From contig JAFGVV010000024.1 in the NCBI GenBank assembly GCA_016937795.1, forward strand, positions 1-64,000: 64,000 bases of DNA. Direction: 5' to 3'. The notes below the pieces were generated by a model. It saw nothing but the letters and a program-made list of their open reading frames with translations. It was not told the DNA's origin and searched no databases. Source of the DNA: Paludibacteraceae bacterium. Lineage in GTDB: Bacteria > Bacteroidota > Bacteroidia > Bacteroidales > Paludibacteraceae. Positions 50,318 through 60,338 of the stretch are shown piece by piece (the first letter of the stretch is position 1; each line of letters begins with the position of its first letter). The translations under genes and the position numbers were made by a program.

Positions 50318-52588
50318 ATGACAGCTAAAATTTTTTCTGAGTCGAACAACGTCTTCCAGGATCAGGCGAAGATATTGTTTAACTATTACAGCCGGGCAGC
50401 TGAAAAAATAGTTGCCGAAGAGGAACGTCTGGAGCGTGAAATTGCCGTGCTCGAAGAAGAAAAGTCGGTACTTCAGAAACAGGTGGCAGGTCTTTGGATT
50501 TGGTTTCTGACGATCATCCTGTTTTTTGTGTACTTTATCAAAAAAAATGCTCTTGTCAAAGAAATTGCCGAAAAGGATAGTCGTATCGAAGAGTTTAAAA
50601 AGCAGCATGGCGAGATTTTTCGTGATTACAAGGTAAGTAAGCTTGCTGTGGCCTATGTGCCTGTGGCCGATCAGATAAGATACGAAGACAAAAGCTTTAT
50701 AGTGGACTATACCGGGAAGGTGGACGACTCAGAGGTGGTGCTGCAACTTTCGCGTCGCAACGATTTGCTTATCGACACCATTGCCGATTTGGAGAGTCTC
50801 TCGTCCGAAGCTCCTGTTGTGGAAACTTCAATCGAGACCGAGTCCATTGAAACGGATGCATACTCTACTTCGATTCAGGAAATCAATCAGCACGATTACT
50901 TCGGAAAGCTGGAGCGTTCGTTGCGTACCATTTCGTACTGTATGGACGATCTCGATACGAGCTCAGTGACTTTGCCCCTGGTGGCCGATAAAAGTGAATA
51001 TCTCGAATTTCTGAACGAATATGCTACTTCCGATATTCCCGAAGGAGCGCCGGTTGTAGATGTGTTCGACAAACAAAAGTATGCGGCCAGTATTAATAAA
51101 TTTCAGGAGCTTAACAGACTAAAAGATTCGCTGTCGAACAAGACACAACAGTTTGAAGATGTGTTGAAAGGTTTGATGATGACTATGGCCAATTCGGTTC
51201 AGGCAATATCGGCGTTGAAAATAGCTTCGACCGATAAGGTGATATTCGAATCGAACAAAGTGCTTTATCAGATATTGAAAGCGCCTTATAATCATTATTC
51301 GCCTATACTCGAACATGAGGAGATTGACCGCATACGCAATGAAAAGTTCGATTACAGTGAATCGGTCGAAGGTTACGAACCTTTTCAGCTAAAACCAAGT
51401 TCGCGGGTGCGATATAATCTTGTGTCGGGATTGTGGACTGCTGAGGATGGCAGTACCACCAATTCGCCCTTTGGCGTTCATCAAATTTTTGAGGAAATTG
51501 TAGCGCCTGTTGTTCAGAATCTTATGCAGGAAAACCGAATTGAGCGCCTTAAAATTTACAATCATATCAAGGATCAGAAAATCAGTTATCTAAACAAATG
51601 GCATCAGGATACTGATGCTTTCTATCGCTCGAATCGTGCTGAGAGTGCAGATATTATTAATTTGATGCAGGCTGGTTTGCGCGAATATGTAGCTGCTTAC
51701 AATACCCTGGTATCGTTGCAACGCACCGAAGATAGTATGCTGAAATCGGATGGTAATTTGGATGCCACAGTGGTAAATGTGGTGGATAATGCTGCCGAAA
51801 CACTTGCCGCTTTCGAAATGCAATCGCAGGAATTTAAGAATACACAAACGGAATTCGAAGATTATATCGAACGTCTCAAAGAAGATATCGATCAGAAAGC
51901 AGAGAAATTCGGTCATATCGAATTTTACGATGCTAAGCTACGCGATGGTCATTCCAATGAAATAGCTGTGGCAGCCAACGAGGTGCATAACCTGGACGAA
52001 CGCCGGAAGCCTCTTTCGCTCGTGAACCCACTTTTTGCCAAAACATCCGAATTGCCACCATCGCCAAATGTAGAGGAAATAACGTTCGAACATATATCGC
52101 TCAATTTGCCGGTGTTTGCTAAAAATGCACTCGAAGATTTGAGTGCTGCTGAATCGGGAGACGAAAGTGATGCCGATGAAGAAGCCGATGCCGAAGCGTT
52201 GCAGGATGCACATCCCGAATCGGATGTTCCGGAAATAATGGATGAAAAGCATGCCGGAAGTGAGCCGGAAGAGGAGGCTGAGGAAGAGGAAACGGTTGAG
52301 GATGAGGATGAGGATGAGGATGAGGATGAGGTTGAGGTTGAGGACGAAGATGATGAAGACGATGATGAAGACGATGATGAAGGCGACGATGACGCTGACG
52401 ACGATGACGCTGACGATGACGATGAAGCAGATTATATTTATACTGAGGCAGAGCTTAGCGAACTGGATGACGAAGTGTTGCGTGAAATACTCGATGCATA
52501 CGATTTGGAATATGATGCTGATACATTCGATCGTGCACAGGCTATTGCAGATATACTTGGGGCGCAGGACGAAATTGATAACGCTTAA
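50318..52588 (+). CDS. Large single-pass coiled-coil protein with acidic tail
   Basis: 756 residues, no known family. Region 1: N-terminal helix and coiled coil (about 27-55, EEERLEREIAVLEEEKSVLQ). Region 2: one membrane helix (about 57-75, GLWIWFLTIILFFVYFIKK). Region 3: long cytoplasmic, mainly helical body (80-600). Region 4: a tail of about 110 residues made almost only of Glu and Asp (about 617-715). Region 5: a closing 45-residue module (YTEAELSELDDEVLREILDA ... RAQAIADILG) that resembles a SAP/HeH-type helical hairpin. The acidic tract is coded by GATGAG- and GATGAC-type repeats (52290-52430). Confidence 0.75.
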   Translation: MTAKIFSESNNVFQDQAKILFNYYSRAAEKIVAEEERLEREIAVLEEEKSVLQKQVAGLWIWFLTIILFFVYFIKKNALVKEIAEKDSRIEEFKKQHGEIFRDYKVSKLAVAYVPVADQIRYEDKSFIVDYTGKVDDSEVVLQLSRRNDLLIDTIADLESLSSEAPVVETSIETESIETDAYSTSIQEINQHDYFGKLERSLRTISYCMDDLDTSSVTLPLVADKSEYLEFLNEYATSDIPEGAPVVDVFDKQKYAASINKFQELNRLKDSLSNKTQQFEDVLKGLMMTMANSVQAISALKIASTDKVIFESNKVLYQILKAPYNHYSPILEHEEIDRIRNEKFDYSESVEGYEPFQLKPSSRVRYNLVSGLWTAEDGSTTNSPFGVHQIFEEIVAPVVQNLMQENRIERLKIYNHIKDQKISYLNKWHQDTDAFYRSNRAESADIINLMQAGLREYVAAYNTLVSLQRTEDSMLKSDGNLDATVVNVVDNAAETLAAFEMQSQEFKNTQTEFEDYIERLKEDIDQKAEKFGHIEFYDAKLRDGHSNEIAVAANEVHNLDERRKPLSLVNPLFAKTSELPPSPNVEEITFEHISLNLPVFAKNALEDLSAAESGDESDADEEADAEALQDAHPESDVPEIMDEKHAGSEPEEEAEEEETVEDEDEDEDEDEVEVEDEDDEDDDEDDDEGDDDADDDDADDDDEADYIYTEAELSELDDEVLREILDAYDLEYDADTFDRAQAIADILGAQDEIDNA
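52290..52430 (+). repeat. Low-complexity GAKGAY repeat coding the acidic tail
   Basis: Imperfect hexamer repeats of GAGGAT, GACGAT and GATGAC within the preceding gene. Prone to length change by slippage. Confidence 0.8.
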
Positions 52589-52599
52589 AAATAGAAATT

Positions 52600-53511
52600 A
52601 TGGCATATATAGATTGCGTGGTAGATACCAAGCCCATGGCTGCCGAAATAAGTACTGTTTCCAGTCATATCAAAGGCACAACAACTGCGGTTGTGGCAAT
52701 GCAAACCGCTGTTGTTTTGGCCGAGAACAAAGCTGCCGATCATGTTTGCAACAATGTAAACAAAGGCTTTTATACCCTTATTCACTCACAGATTTCACAA
52801 AAAATTGCCAAACATCAGAGCGATGTCGATTCGCATCTGATGCAGCTTAATGCACAGCGCAAACAGCTTCTTGCAATTAAAAACAGGATGGAGCGCGACT
52901 ACAATATGATATCGGCTCGGTATCTGAAGCTGTTTAATGGTTTGAATCAAAATCTGAAACTGCGGATTTTTGAACTTGACAGGCCCATAGTCGATTTTGC
53001 AGTACGTGAAATTGAAAAAGTGTCGAACAGAACAAAACACCTAACGGCCACAGTGCCTGTGTCGCAGCTCGAATCGCTGGCTGTCAGCCAGAAAATAATT
53101 GCGTCCAATATTAAGTATCGGGGGCTGAAGGTGATAAATTCGATGCGTAGCTTTCTTGCCGATATGGCAGAGCAGAAGAAACTTACGCATAAAATATTGC
53201 TGGAGAAAAGCTGTGCTGAAAATTCGAAACTGGCAGTACCTGTGTTGATTGTTGAAAGTAATTTCGACAAGTCGGACAGCAAAAGTCTCGATGTGGAACT
53301 GAGCACTGAAGCTCTCAGCCGGCAAACGCAGTCGCAGATAAAAAATGCAGTGAGCATGAGTGTGGGGAGTTATCATTGGCGGGCATCAAAGGAAATAGAC
53401 AAAGAAATACGAAGTGAGTTTAGTAAATATCTTTCAGCATCGGGCTCATCGGACAGGGTAAAGGAATTGACTAACAAATTGTTTATGGCAAGTAATTTTC
53501 AAACACTTTAA
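52600..53511 (+). CDS. Hypothetical helical protein, paralogue 1 of the SPFH operon
   Basis: 303 residues, soluble and helical. Shares a core with the next gene (about 56-130): GFYTLIHSQISQKI, HLMQLNAQRKQLLAIKNRME and DYNMISARYLKLFNGLNQNL, then FELDRPIV. The N-terminal 50 residues are Thr/Val/Ala-rich and the C-terminal half is a separate helical bundle. Starts 11 bp after the acidic-tail gene. No family recognised; it could be a coat or adaptor for the SPFH assembly, like PspA in the Bacillus system, but there is no sequence proof. Confidence 0.7.
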   Translation: MAYIDCVVDTKPMAAEISTVSSHIKGTTTAVVAMQTAVVLAENKAADHVCNNVNKGFYTLIHSQISQKIAKHQSDVDSHLMQLNAQRKQLLAIKNRMERDYNMISARYLKLFNGLNQNLKLRIFELDRPIVDFAVREIEKVSNRTKHLTATVPVSQLESLAVSQKIIASNIKYRGLKVINSMRSFLADMAEQKKLTHKILLEKSCAENSKLAVPVLIVESNFDKSDSKSLDVELSTEALSRQTQSQIKNAVSMSVGSYHWRASKEIDKEIRSEFSKYLSASGSSDRVKELTNKLFMASNFQTL

Positions 53512-53522
53512 AATCCGGAATT

Positions 53523-54551
53523 ATGAGTTATAGACAAAGTTTTAGTAAAAGAATTGCCGTACATTATTCAGGTTCCAAAACTGTCAGTGTTGCTGAAGGG
53601 CAGCGTTCGGTGACGGTAAACTACAGTGGTACCGAATACGAAGATGTGCAGGTGAATATCGATGTGGAGACAACTCCCTTCGATCATAGTATAACACAGT
53701 GTAATAATACGGTGAATGTGCTCACAGGTGCTGTGGTGGCAACCGAGACAGCACAAATAGTGACCATCGACAAAAATGCGAAAAAGATTGGAAGTACCAT
53801 AGTAGATGGTTTTTTCAAAACAATCCGCTCTGAAATCAGTCAGCAAATATCCGAGTTGTCAAGCCGTATGGATGCTACTCTGATGCATTTACATGAAATG
53901 GCAAAGCGTTGCGTGGCAAAGCAAAAGCAGATGGAATCGGATTACAGCAATATTTCGGGCCGTTATCTGAAGATTTTTGCGGATTTGAATACGGAGCTTT
54001 CGAACAGAGTTTTCGAGATCGATAAGCCTGCATTCGTTTTCAAGAAGCAGGCCGATACACAGCACAGCAGGTCGTCGGAAAACGATTTGGTGAGTGTTGC
54101 TACAATTTTTGCTGCCGAAGATGGCAACCTGCAGGCCCGTATTAGTGCTTCGGTAGCTAAAAAACGTGCTTTGGATACCATTTTGAAAGCCAATAAATTT
54201 CTTGTAAAACAGAAGTGTTTGAATGCGACTATCAATAATAGTATGCTCGAGGAAAGCCTGGCAGCACTAAAATACTCGCCTGTATGCTATCTCGAAACAC
54301 AAAATGAGCATAGCCAGATTGATAAAAGCATGTTTCAGTCCAATTATTTGCCAAAAATGCAGACAGGTACTTTGATTGACGGTTTACAGGGTAGAGAATG
54401 GAAAAATCCTTCAGTGGAAAACAGTACTCAGATCGGGCGATATTTTTATGCCGAAGTCAGTAGGCACTATTCAGATGGGAATGTGCACAGCACACGTGTC
54501 CGTGAAAATATAATCAATATGTTCGATATGAATCGAATCAGAGTTTTGTAA
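53523..54551 (+). CDS. Hypothetical protein, paralogue 2 of the SPFH operon
   Basis: 342 residues. The helical core (about 96-180) matches the previous gene: GFFKTIRSEISQQI, LMHLHEMAKRCVAKQKQME and DYSNISGRYLKIFADLNTEL, then FEIDKPAF. It adds a beta-rich N-terminal domain of about 60 residues with two similar strands (KRIAVHYSGSKTVSVAEGQ; SVTVNYSGTEYEDVQVNIDV), which the paralogue lacks. 11 bp after the previous gene, so tandem duplication and divergence is likely. Confidence 0.7.
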   Translation: MSYRQSFSKRIAVHYSGSKTVSVAEGQRSVTVNYSGTEYEDVQVNIDVETTPFDHSITQCNNTVNVLTGAVVATETAQIVTIDKNAKKIGSTIVDGFFKTIRSEISQQISELSSRMDATLMHLHEMAKRCVAKQKQMESDYSNISGRYLKIFADLNTELSNRVFEIDKPAFVFKKQADTQHSRSSENDLVSVATIFAAEDGNLQARISASVAKKRALDTILKANKFLVKQKCLNATINNSMLEESLAALKYSPVCYLETQNEHSQIDKSMFQSNYLPKMQTGTLIDGLQGREWKNPSVENSTQIGRYFYAEVSRHYSDGNVHSTRVRENIINMFDMNRIRVL

Positions 54552-54686
54552 TTGTAAGTATACTATATGTTGAGGCGAACATGACAACATCAAATTATTT
54601 TATTGTTTGATCTGTAAGATGATTGATCTGCCCGGATCGGCGAAATTTTGTTTGTTTCAACTGATAACTAATAAATTTATATACAT

Positions 54687-55664
54687 ATGAAAGAATTAAA
54701 AGAACTTCGTTTTAATGAAAGCAATATACAATTAAAGGATAATCTTGTAAAAGGTTCAATATTGCCCGAAAAAGTGGCAGAGCTTAATCGCACAATCACA
54801 GTACAGGGAAATACGGTTATCGAAGGTCCAGTATATGCACATAAGTTGGAAATACAGGATGGCGATCTTGAGATTAAGGGTGCCGTATTCACACAACTCG
54901 AGTTGTATGTCGACAGCGGCGCAAAGGGTAATGTTACTTTTATGAAAAGTGTGGGCTCGGCAAATTCGATTGTGTCGCGGGCCTCAGGCCTCAAACCAAC
55001 TTTTTATTCGGATGTAAATGCGAAAACAGTGACGCTTTATAATGCTTTTGTGGCGGGGAGTGTATATGCCGATGAAGTGATACTCGAAAATTGTATAGTG
55101 GTGGGTGGTGTTTTTGCCACACAGCAAATCGACCTTAAAAATTGTATTGTTGGTACATTCAATACGCCATCGGTGCGTGTGGATGGTGTTGTGGATTTGC
55201 TTTTGCCAAGTGCTTTTTCGATTGAGAAAATGCTGGCCACTGCAGAGGCAAAACTTTATAATCTAAGTCTGGCCGATTTAGGTTCGCTTTTCAAAGGCGA
55301 GGCACAGGCACCCTGTTCGGGGAAAATTGAAATGAATATAGACACAGATGAGGTAAAAACCACACTCACCAATGAGGAGGTTCAGAAAACATTACGAAGT
55401 TATACTGTGGTCGGAAAAGTGCTGGCAGCCGATTTGCTCGATACCGATAAATTTCAGAATCATTTCTTGCTTACTGCTGCAAGTTTAGGCTCTCAATTGT
55501 TGAAAACTTACGATATGGGAATTGACAAAGATGGTAAGCCGGTGTCGCTCACATTCGACCGTATCCGTAATTTCTTTTTTGATATTCTGAGTGGGAAAAT
55601 AGACATACAGGTCATTAATGGCAAATTCGACATTGCAGATATTACAGCTAAGTTCAGGTCCTGA
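54687..55664 (+). CDS. Bactofilin-like polymer-forming protein
   Basis: 325 residues. The region from about 28 to 170 is a run of short beta-strands typical of a right-handed beta-helix (TITVQGNTVIEGPVYAHKLE; DLEIKGAVFTQLELYVDSG; KTVTLYNAFVAGSVYADEV; LENCIVVGGVFATQQIDLKN). This is the pattern of bactofilins, which assemble into cytoskeletal filaments. It is longer than usual bactofilins and has an additional C-terminal part (175-325) of mixed helix and strand. 135 bp separate it from the previous gene, so it may have its own start of transcription. Predicted to be a scaffold at the membrane with the SPFH proteins. Confidence 0.7.
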   Translation: MKELKELRFNESNIQLKDNLVKGSILPEKVAELNRTITVQGNTVIEGPVYAHKLEIQDGDLEIKGAVFTQLELYVDSGAKGNVTFMKSVGSANSIVSRASGLKPTFYSDVNAKTVTLYNAFVAGSVYADEVILENCIVVGGVFATQQIDLKNCIVGTFNTPSVRVDGVVDLLLPSAFSIEKMLATAEAKLYNLSLADLGSLFKGEAQAPCSGKIEMNIDTDEVKTTLTNEEVQKTLRSYTVVGKVLAADLLDTDKFQNHFLLTAASLGSQLLKTYDMGIDKDGKPVSLTFDRIRNFFFDILSGKIDIQVINGKFDIADITAKFRS

Positions 55665-55721
55665 TTTGTGTTGTGTGTTGCCGGAGCAACAGTCCAAAGG
55701 GTAAATGCAACTGAGATTTAT

Positions 55722-55760
55722 ACAGGCCCGGCAGTTTTTTTAGGAGTCTGTCGGGCCTGT
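55722..55760 (+). terminator. Terminator-like hairpin after the bactofilin-like gene
   Basis: ACAGGCCCGGCAG (55722-55734) pairs with CTGTCGGGCCTGT (55748-55760) with one wobble. The T tract after it is weak. Confidence 0.7.
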
Positions 55761-55869
55761 GTGTTTTCAGATTTTGCCGGAAATGCGATTCCCTTTGCTT
55801 TTGGGTAACCCGCTGAGTCTGATAATATCAGTCTTTTTTCCTCACAATCAAATATTTTTAGTTGGTGGT

Positions 55870-55900
55870 GTTGTTTTTCTGAAAAAAGTTTGTACCTTTG
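55870..55900 (+). promoter_or_regulatory. str operon promoter
   Basis: GTTG (55870-55873), 19-bp spacer, TACCTTTG (55893-55900): the textbook Bacteroidota form. Leader of about 60 nt to rpsL. Confidence 0.85.
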
Positions 55901-55969
55901 CAACCCATTTTGGATAAGAACCATTTTGGTCAGAAAATTAAGTAATTAAAGTTATAAAAACAAACAGAA

Positions 55970-56389
55970 ATGCCTACAATTCAACAATTAGTTAGAAAAG
56001 GAAGAGCAGAACTCATTGAAAAAAGTAAATCACCGGCGCTGGATTCATGTCCACAACGTCGTGGTGTTTGCGTGCGTGTGTACACTACCACTCCTAAAAA
56101 ACCAAACTCGGCCATGCGTAAAGTAGCCCGTGTGCGTTTGACTAACCAGAAAGAAGTGAATGCTTACATTCCGGGCGAAGGACACAACTTACAGGAACAC
56201 TCTATCGTAATGGTACGTGGTGGTCGTGTAAAAGACCTTCCGGGTGTGCGTTATCACGTGGTTCGTGGAACTTTGGATACTGCCGGAGTAAATGGCCGTA
56301 CACAGCGTCGTTCGAAATACGGAGCTAAACGTCCGAAACCAGGACAGGCAGCTGCTAAAGGGGCACCCGCAAAAGGTAAAAAGAAATAA
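55970..56389 (+). CDS. rpsL: 30S ribosomal protein S12
   Basis: 139 residues. Decoding-centre protein of the small subunit. [16 protein letters not shown] carries the conserved Lys of the first streptomycin loop and [13 protein letters not shown] the second; both have the sensitive (wild-type) residues. A short Ala/Lys tail (about 126-139) extends past the E. coli end. First gene of the str operon. Confidence 0.98.
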   Translation: MPTIQQLVRKGRAELIEKSKSPALDSCPQRRGVCVRVYTTTPKKPNSAMRKVARVRLTNQKEVNAYIPGEGHNLQEHSIVMVRGGRVKDLPGVRYHVVRGTLDTAGVNGRTQRRSKYGAKRPKPGQAAAKGAPAKGKKK

Positions 56390-56560
56390 TACCTGAGTTC
56401 AGAAAAAATTCTTTTCAAACAAAAGAGATTAACAAAATCAAGTTTAAACACTTGTTGGCGTTTTCAAGGTAGCAGATGACAGGTTGAGTAAATGATTCGG
56501 AGGAATCGTTGAAGCAAAACTAAGGCAACCAAAAAAACAAAGACGAAATTTTAGTAAAAA

Positions 56561-57037
56561 ATGAGAAAGTCGAAACCAAAAAAACGGATCGTTCTCCCTG
56601 ATCCCGTTTTCAATGAGTCGATGGTTACAAAATTTGTAAACCACTTAATGTATGATGGCAAAAAATCTACTGCCTTCGACATTTTTTATTCATCGCTCGA
56701 AGTTGTGAAAAACAAACTTCCAAACGAAGAAAAAGCTCCCCTCGATATCTTTAAAAAAGCACTCGAAAATATTACTCCACTGGTCGAAGTTAAATCGCGT
56801 CGTGTGGGTGGTGCTACTTTTCAGGTACCTACCGAAATCCGTGCTGATCGTAAGGAATCAATTTCAATGAAGAATCTTATATTGTATGCCCGTAAACGTG
56901 GCGGACGTTCGATGGCCGATAAGTTGGCTGCCGAAATCGTTGATGCTTTCAACAACCAGGGTGGTGCCTTCAAACGTAAAGAAGATATGCACCGTATGGC
57001 TGAAGCTAACCGCGCATTCGCACACTTCAGATTTTAA
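56561..57037 (+). CDS. rpsG: 30S ribosomal protein S7
   Basis: 158 residues, head protein that nucleates assembly of the 3' domain of 16S rRNA. Signature [20 protein letters not shown] and [15 protein letters not shown] are present; ends [11 protein letters not shown]. The 171-bp gap after rpsL holds no gene. Confidence 0.98.
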   Translation: MRKSKPKKRIVLPDPVFNESMVTKFVNHLMYDGKKSTAFDIFYSSLEVVKNKLPNEEKAPLDIFKKALENITPLVEVKSRRVGGATFQVPTEIRADRKESISMKNLILYARKRGGRSMADKLAAEIVDAFNNQGGAFKRKEDMHRMAEANRAFAHFRF

Positions 57038-57079
57038 TTGAATACACAACCATTTAAAAAGAAATTCAATAGTTAACAA

Positions 57080-59197
57080 ATGGCTAAAGGAGATTTAAGT
57101 TATAACAGAAATATCGGTATCATGGCGCACATTGATGCCGGTAAAACAACTACCTCGGAGCGTATCCTGTTTTACACTGGTCTGACTCACAAAATTGGTG
57201 AGGTGCACGATGGTGCTGCAACTATGGACTGGATGGAGCAGGAGCAGGAGCGTGGTATTACCATTACTTCGGCTGCTACCACTACCTCGTGGAATTACCA
57301 GGGCGATAAATATAAAATCAACCTGATTGACACTCCGGGACACGTGGACTTTACAGTGGAGGTGGAACGCTCACTTCGTATTCTCGATGGCGCTGTGGCT
57401 ACTTTCTGTGCAGTAGGTGGTGTGGAGCCACAATCTGAAACTGTATGGCGTCAGGCTGATAAGTACAATGTGCCTCGTATTGGTTTCGTAAACAAAATGG
57501 ACCGTTCGGGTGCTGATTTTTACGAAGTAGTTCGCCAGATTAAAGATGTGCTCGGTGCAAAACCTTGCCCTATTCAAATTCCAATCGGTGCTGAAGAAAA
57601 ATTTAAAGGCGTTATCGACCTCGTGCAAATGAAAGCTATTCTTTGGCACGACGAAACTATGGGTGCTGAATATTCAGTGGAAGAAATTCCTGCTGACTTA
57701 TTAGCCGAAGCTGAAGAGTGGAGAGATAAAATGCTCGAAATAGTAGCGGAATATGATGACGTTTTGATGGAAAAGTATTTTGATGATCCTTCAACAATTA
57801 CTGTTGACGAAATTAAAATAGCTATCCGCAAAGCAACTCTTTCGATGGAAATCAATCCAATGATTTGTGGTTCGGCGTTTAAAAACAAAGGTGTGCAAAC
57901 TATGCTCGATGCAGTTTGTGCTTATTTGCCAAGCCCTCTCGATACTCCCGAAATTGTTGGTATGGACCCACGCGATCCCGAAAAACAGGTTGTTCGTCAT
58001 CCCGATGCAAAAGAGCCATTGTGTGCTCTGGCATTTAAGATTGCTACCGACCCTTATGTTGGACGTTTGTGTTTCTTCCGTGTTTATTCAGGTCAACTTC
58101 CTGCTGGTTCGTATGTGTATAATACCCGTTCTGAAAAGAAAGAGCGTATTTCACGTATCTTCCAGATGCATTCAAACAAACAGAATCCTGTTGAATTGAT
58201 TTCGGCTGGTGATATTGGTGCCGGAGTTGGTTTTAAAGATATTCGTACCGGTGATACTTTGTGCGACGAAGCACATCAAGTCACACTTGAGTCGATGGAC
58301 TTCCCTGCTCCTGTGATTGGTATTTCTATTGAGCCTAAAACTCAGAAAGACCTTGATAGATTAGGTATGGGATTAGCTAAACTGGCTGAAGAAGATCCAA
58401 CATTTACAGTACACACGCAAGAACAATCGGGTCAGACTATCATTAGTGGTATGGGTGAGCTTCACCTCGAAATTATTATCGATCGTCTGAAACGTGAGTT
58501 TAAAGTAGAATGTAATCAGGGTCGTCCTCAGGTATCGTATAAAGAAGCTATTTCGAAAGCTGTTGAAATCCGCGAGGTTTACAAAAAGCAATCGGGTGGT
58601 CGCGGTAAATTTGCCGACATTATTGTACGTGTTGAACCAGCCGACAAAGATTTCGACGGAAGTTTGCAATTTGTTGACGTGGTAAAAGGTGGTAACATTC
58701 CTAAAGAATATATCCCTTCAATTCAGAAAGGTTTCCAAACTGCCATGAAAAATGGTGTGCTTGCCGGTTTCCCTCTTGATAAACTGAAAGTAACTGTCAT
58801 CGATGGTTCGTTCCACGCTGTTGACTCGGATCAGTTGTCGTTCGAGATTTGTGCTCAGATGGCTTACAAAGAGGCTTGTGCCAAAGCAAAACCTATTCTT
58901 CTGGAACCTATCATGAAAATGGAAGTGGTTACACCTGAAGAAAGCATGGGTGATGTGATTGGAGACCTCAACAAACGCCGTGGACAGGTTGAAGGAATGG
59001 AGTCGAGCCGTACAGGTGCTCGTATCGTTAAAGCGAAAGTGCCATTGGCCGAAACATTCGGTTATGTGACAGCTTTGCGTACTATTACTTCAGGTCGTGC
59101 TACTTCGTCGATGGAATTCGATCACTATGCCGAAGTTTCAAGCTCTATTGCTAAAGAAGTAGTAGCTGAATTCAAAGGTAAAGTAGAACTTCTGTAA
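57080..59197 (+). CDS. fusA: Elongation factor G
   Basis: 705 residues, ribosomal translocase. G domain motifs: [14 protein letters not shown] (P loop), [12 protein letters not shown] (switch I), DTPGHVDFT (switch II), NKMDRSGAD and [10 protein letters not shown]. Domain IV has [14 protein letters not shown]; domain V ends with [15 protein letters not shown]. Full length, 42 bp after rpsG. Confidence 0.98.
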   Translation: MAKGDLSYNRNIGIMAHIDAGKTTTSERILFYTGLTHKIGEVHDGAATMDWMEQEQERGITITSAATTTSWNYQGDKYKINLIDTPGHVDFTVEVERSLRILDGAVATFCAVGGVEPQSETVWRQADKYNVPRIGFVNKMDRSGADFYEVVRQIKDVLGAKPCPIQIPIGAEEKFKGVIDLVQMKAILWHDETMGAEYSVEEIPADLLAEAEEWRDKMLEIVAEYDDVLMEKYFDDPSTITVDEIKIAIRKATLSMEINPMICGSAFKNKGVQTMLDAVCAYLPSPLDTPEIVGMDPRDPEKQVVRHPDAKEPLCALAFKIATDPYVGRLCFFRVYSGQLPAGSYVYNTRSEKKERISRIFQMHSNKQNPVELISAGDIGAGVGFKDIRTGDTLCDEAHQVTLESMDFPAPVIGISIEPKTQKDLDRLGMGLAKLAEEDPTFTVHTQEQSGQTIISGMGELHLEIIIDRLKREFKVECNQGRPQVSYKEAISKAVEIREVYKKQSGGRGKFADIIVRVEPADKDFDGSLQFVDVVKGGNIPKEYIPSIQKGFQTAMKNGVLAGFPLDKLKVTVIDGSFHAVDSDQLSFEICAQMAYKEACAKAKPILLEPIMKMEVVTPEESMGDVIGDLNKRRGQVEGMESSRTGARIVKAKVPLAETFGYVTALRTITSGRATSSMEFDHYAEVSSSIAKEVVAEFKGKVELL

Positions 59198-59205
59198 AAA
59201 ACAAT

Positions 59206-59281
59206 TAAACTACCGTCAGCAGATTTGCTTTGTTGTCGGTAGTTTACAAAATAAACCCGGATAGTGAATGACTCTTATCCG
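59206..59281 (+). promoter_or_regulatory. Two hairpins between fusA and rpsJ
   Basis: AAACTACCG/CGGTAGTTT (59206-59214 with 59236-59244) and CCGGATA/TATCCGG (59256-59262 with 59275-59281). The first could weaken read-through from the str operon; the second lies in the leader of the S10 operon, where ribosomal-protein feedback usually acts. Confidence 0.5.
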
Positions 59282-59316
59282 GAGAAAACAATAAATTATC
59301 AATTAATAAAACAGAC

Positions 59317-59622
59317 ATGAGTCAAAAAATTCGTATCAAACTGAAATCTTACGATCATAATTTGGTTGACAAGTCAGCTGAAAAAATCGTAAAAACAGTA
59401 AAAGCTACAGGTGCTGTGGTTAGTGGTCCAATTCCATTGCCAACTCACAAACGTATTTTTACTGTGAACCGTTCGACTTTCGTAAACAAAAAATCGCGTG
59501 AGCAATTTGAACTTTGTTCTTACAAACGTCTTATCGACATTTATAGCTCAACAGCTAAAACTGTGGATGCGTTAATGAAACTTGAGTTGCCAAGCGGCGT
59601 GGAAGTAGAAATCAAAGTGTGA
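59317..59622 (+). CDS. rpsJ: 30S ribosomal protein S10
   Basis: 101 residues, full length. [20 protein letters not shown] and [17 protein letters not shown] are the conserved blocks. First gene of the S10 operon; tuf does not intervene. Confidence 0.98.
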   Translation: MSQKIRIKLKSYDHNLVDKSAEKIVKTVKATGAVVSGPIPLPTHKRIFTVNRSTFVNKKSREQFELCSYKRLIDIYSSTAKTVDALMKLELPSGVEVEIKV

Positions 59623-59684
59623 CCTTTGCCTCTCGCGAGTGCTTAAGGAAACTATATAATAATTATTTTTTAAACAAACCGATC

Positions 59685-59703
59685 CCCCTTTAGGGGTTAG
59701 GGG
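59685..59703. repeat. CCCCTTTAGGGG palindrome, copy 8
   Basis: CCCCTTTAGGGGTTAGGGG in the rpsJ-rplC gap, the same sequence as copy 4. A palindrome tolerated inside an essential operon. Confidence 0.85.
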
Positions 59704-59718
59704 TTAATAACAATTGAA

Positions 59719-60336
59719 ATGCCAGGATTATTAGGAAAAAAAATCGGAATGACATCCGTTTTCAGTGCCGATGGTAAAAATGTACCATGCACTGTTATCG
59801 AAGCAGGTCCTTGTGTTGTTACTCAAATTAAAACTGTGGATAGCGATGGTTACGAAGCTGTGCAGGTAGGTTTTCAGTCAAAAACTGAAAAGCACACCAA
59901 CAAAGCAGAGGCCGGACATTTTAAAGCAGCGGGAGTAACAGCTCTTCGACACTTGGTTGAGTTCAAAGGATTCGAACAGGAATTCAAATTGGGTGATGCA
60001 ATCACTGTTGAAATGTTTGAAGCCGATACATTTGTAGATGTGATCGGAACTTCAAAAGGTAAAGGTTTTCAGGGCGTTGTAAAACGTCATGGTTTTGGTG
60101 GGGTAGGTCAGGCTACACACGGTCAGCACAATCGTCTGCGTGCTCCGGGTTCACTTGGTGCTTCTTCGTATCCTTCACGTGTATTCAAAGGGATGCGCAT
60201 GGCAGGACGTACAGGTGGCGATCAGGTGACTATTCAAAACCTTCTGGTGTTAAAAGTAATTCCCGAACACAATCTGATTCTTATCAAAGGATCGGTTCCG
60301 GGAGCTAAAGGTTCAATCGTAATCATCAATAAATAA
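59719..60336 (+). CDS. rplC: 50S ribosomal protein L3
   Basis: 205 residues. [17 protein letters not shown] at the start and [20 protein letters not shown], the loop that reaches the peptidyl-transferase centre, identify it. 15 bp after a CCCC palindrome. Confidence 0.98.
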   Translation: MPGLLGKKIGMTSVFSADGKNVPCTVIEAGPCVVTQIKTVDSDGYEAVQVGFQSKTEKHTNKAEAGHFKAAGVTALRHLVEFKGFEQEFKLGDAITVEMFEADTFVDVIGTSKGKGFQGVVKRHGFGGVGQATHGQHNRLRAPGSLGASSYPSRVFKGMRMAGRTGGDQVTIQNLLVLKVIPEHNLILIKGSVPGAKGSIVIINK

Positions 60337-60338
60337 TC

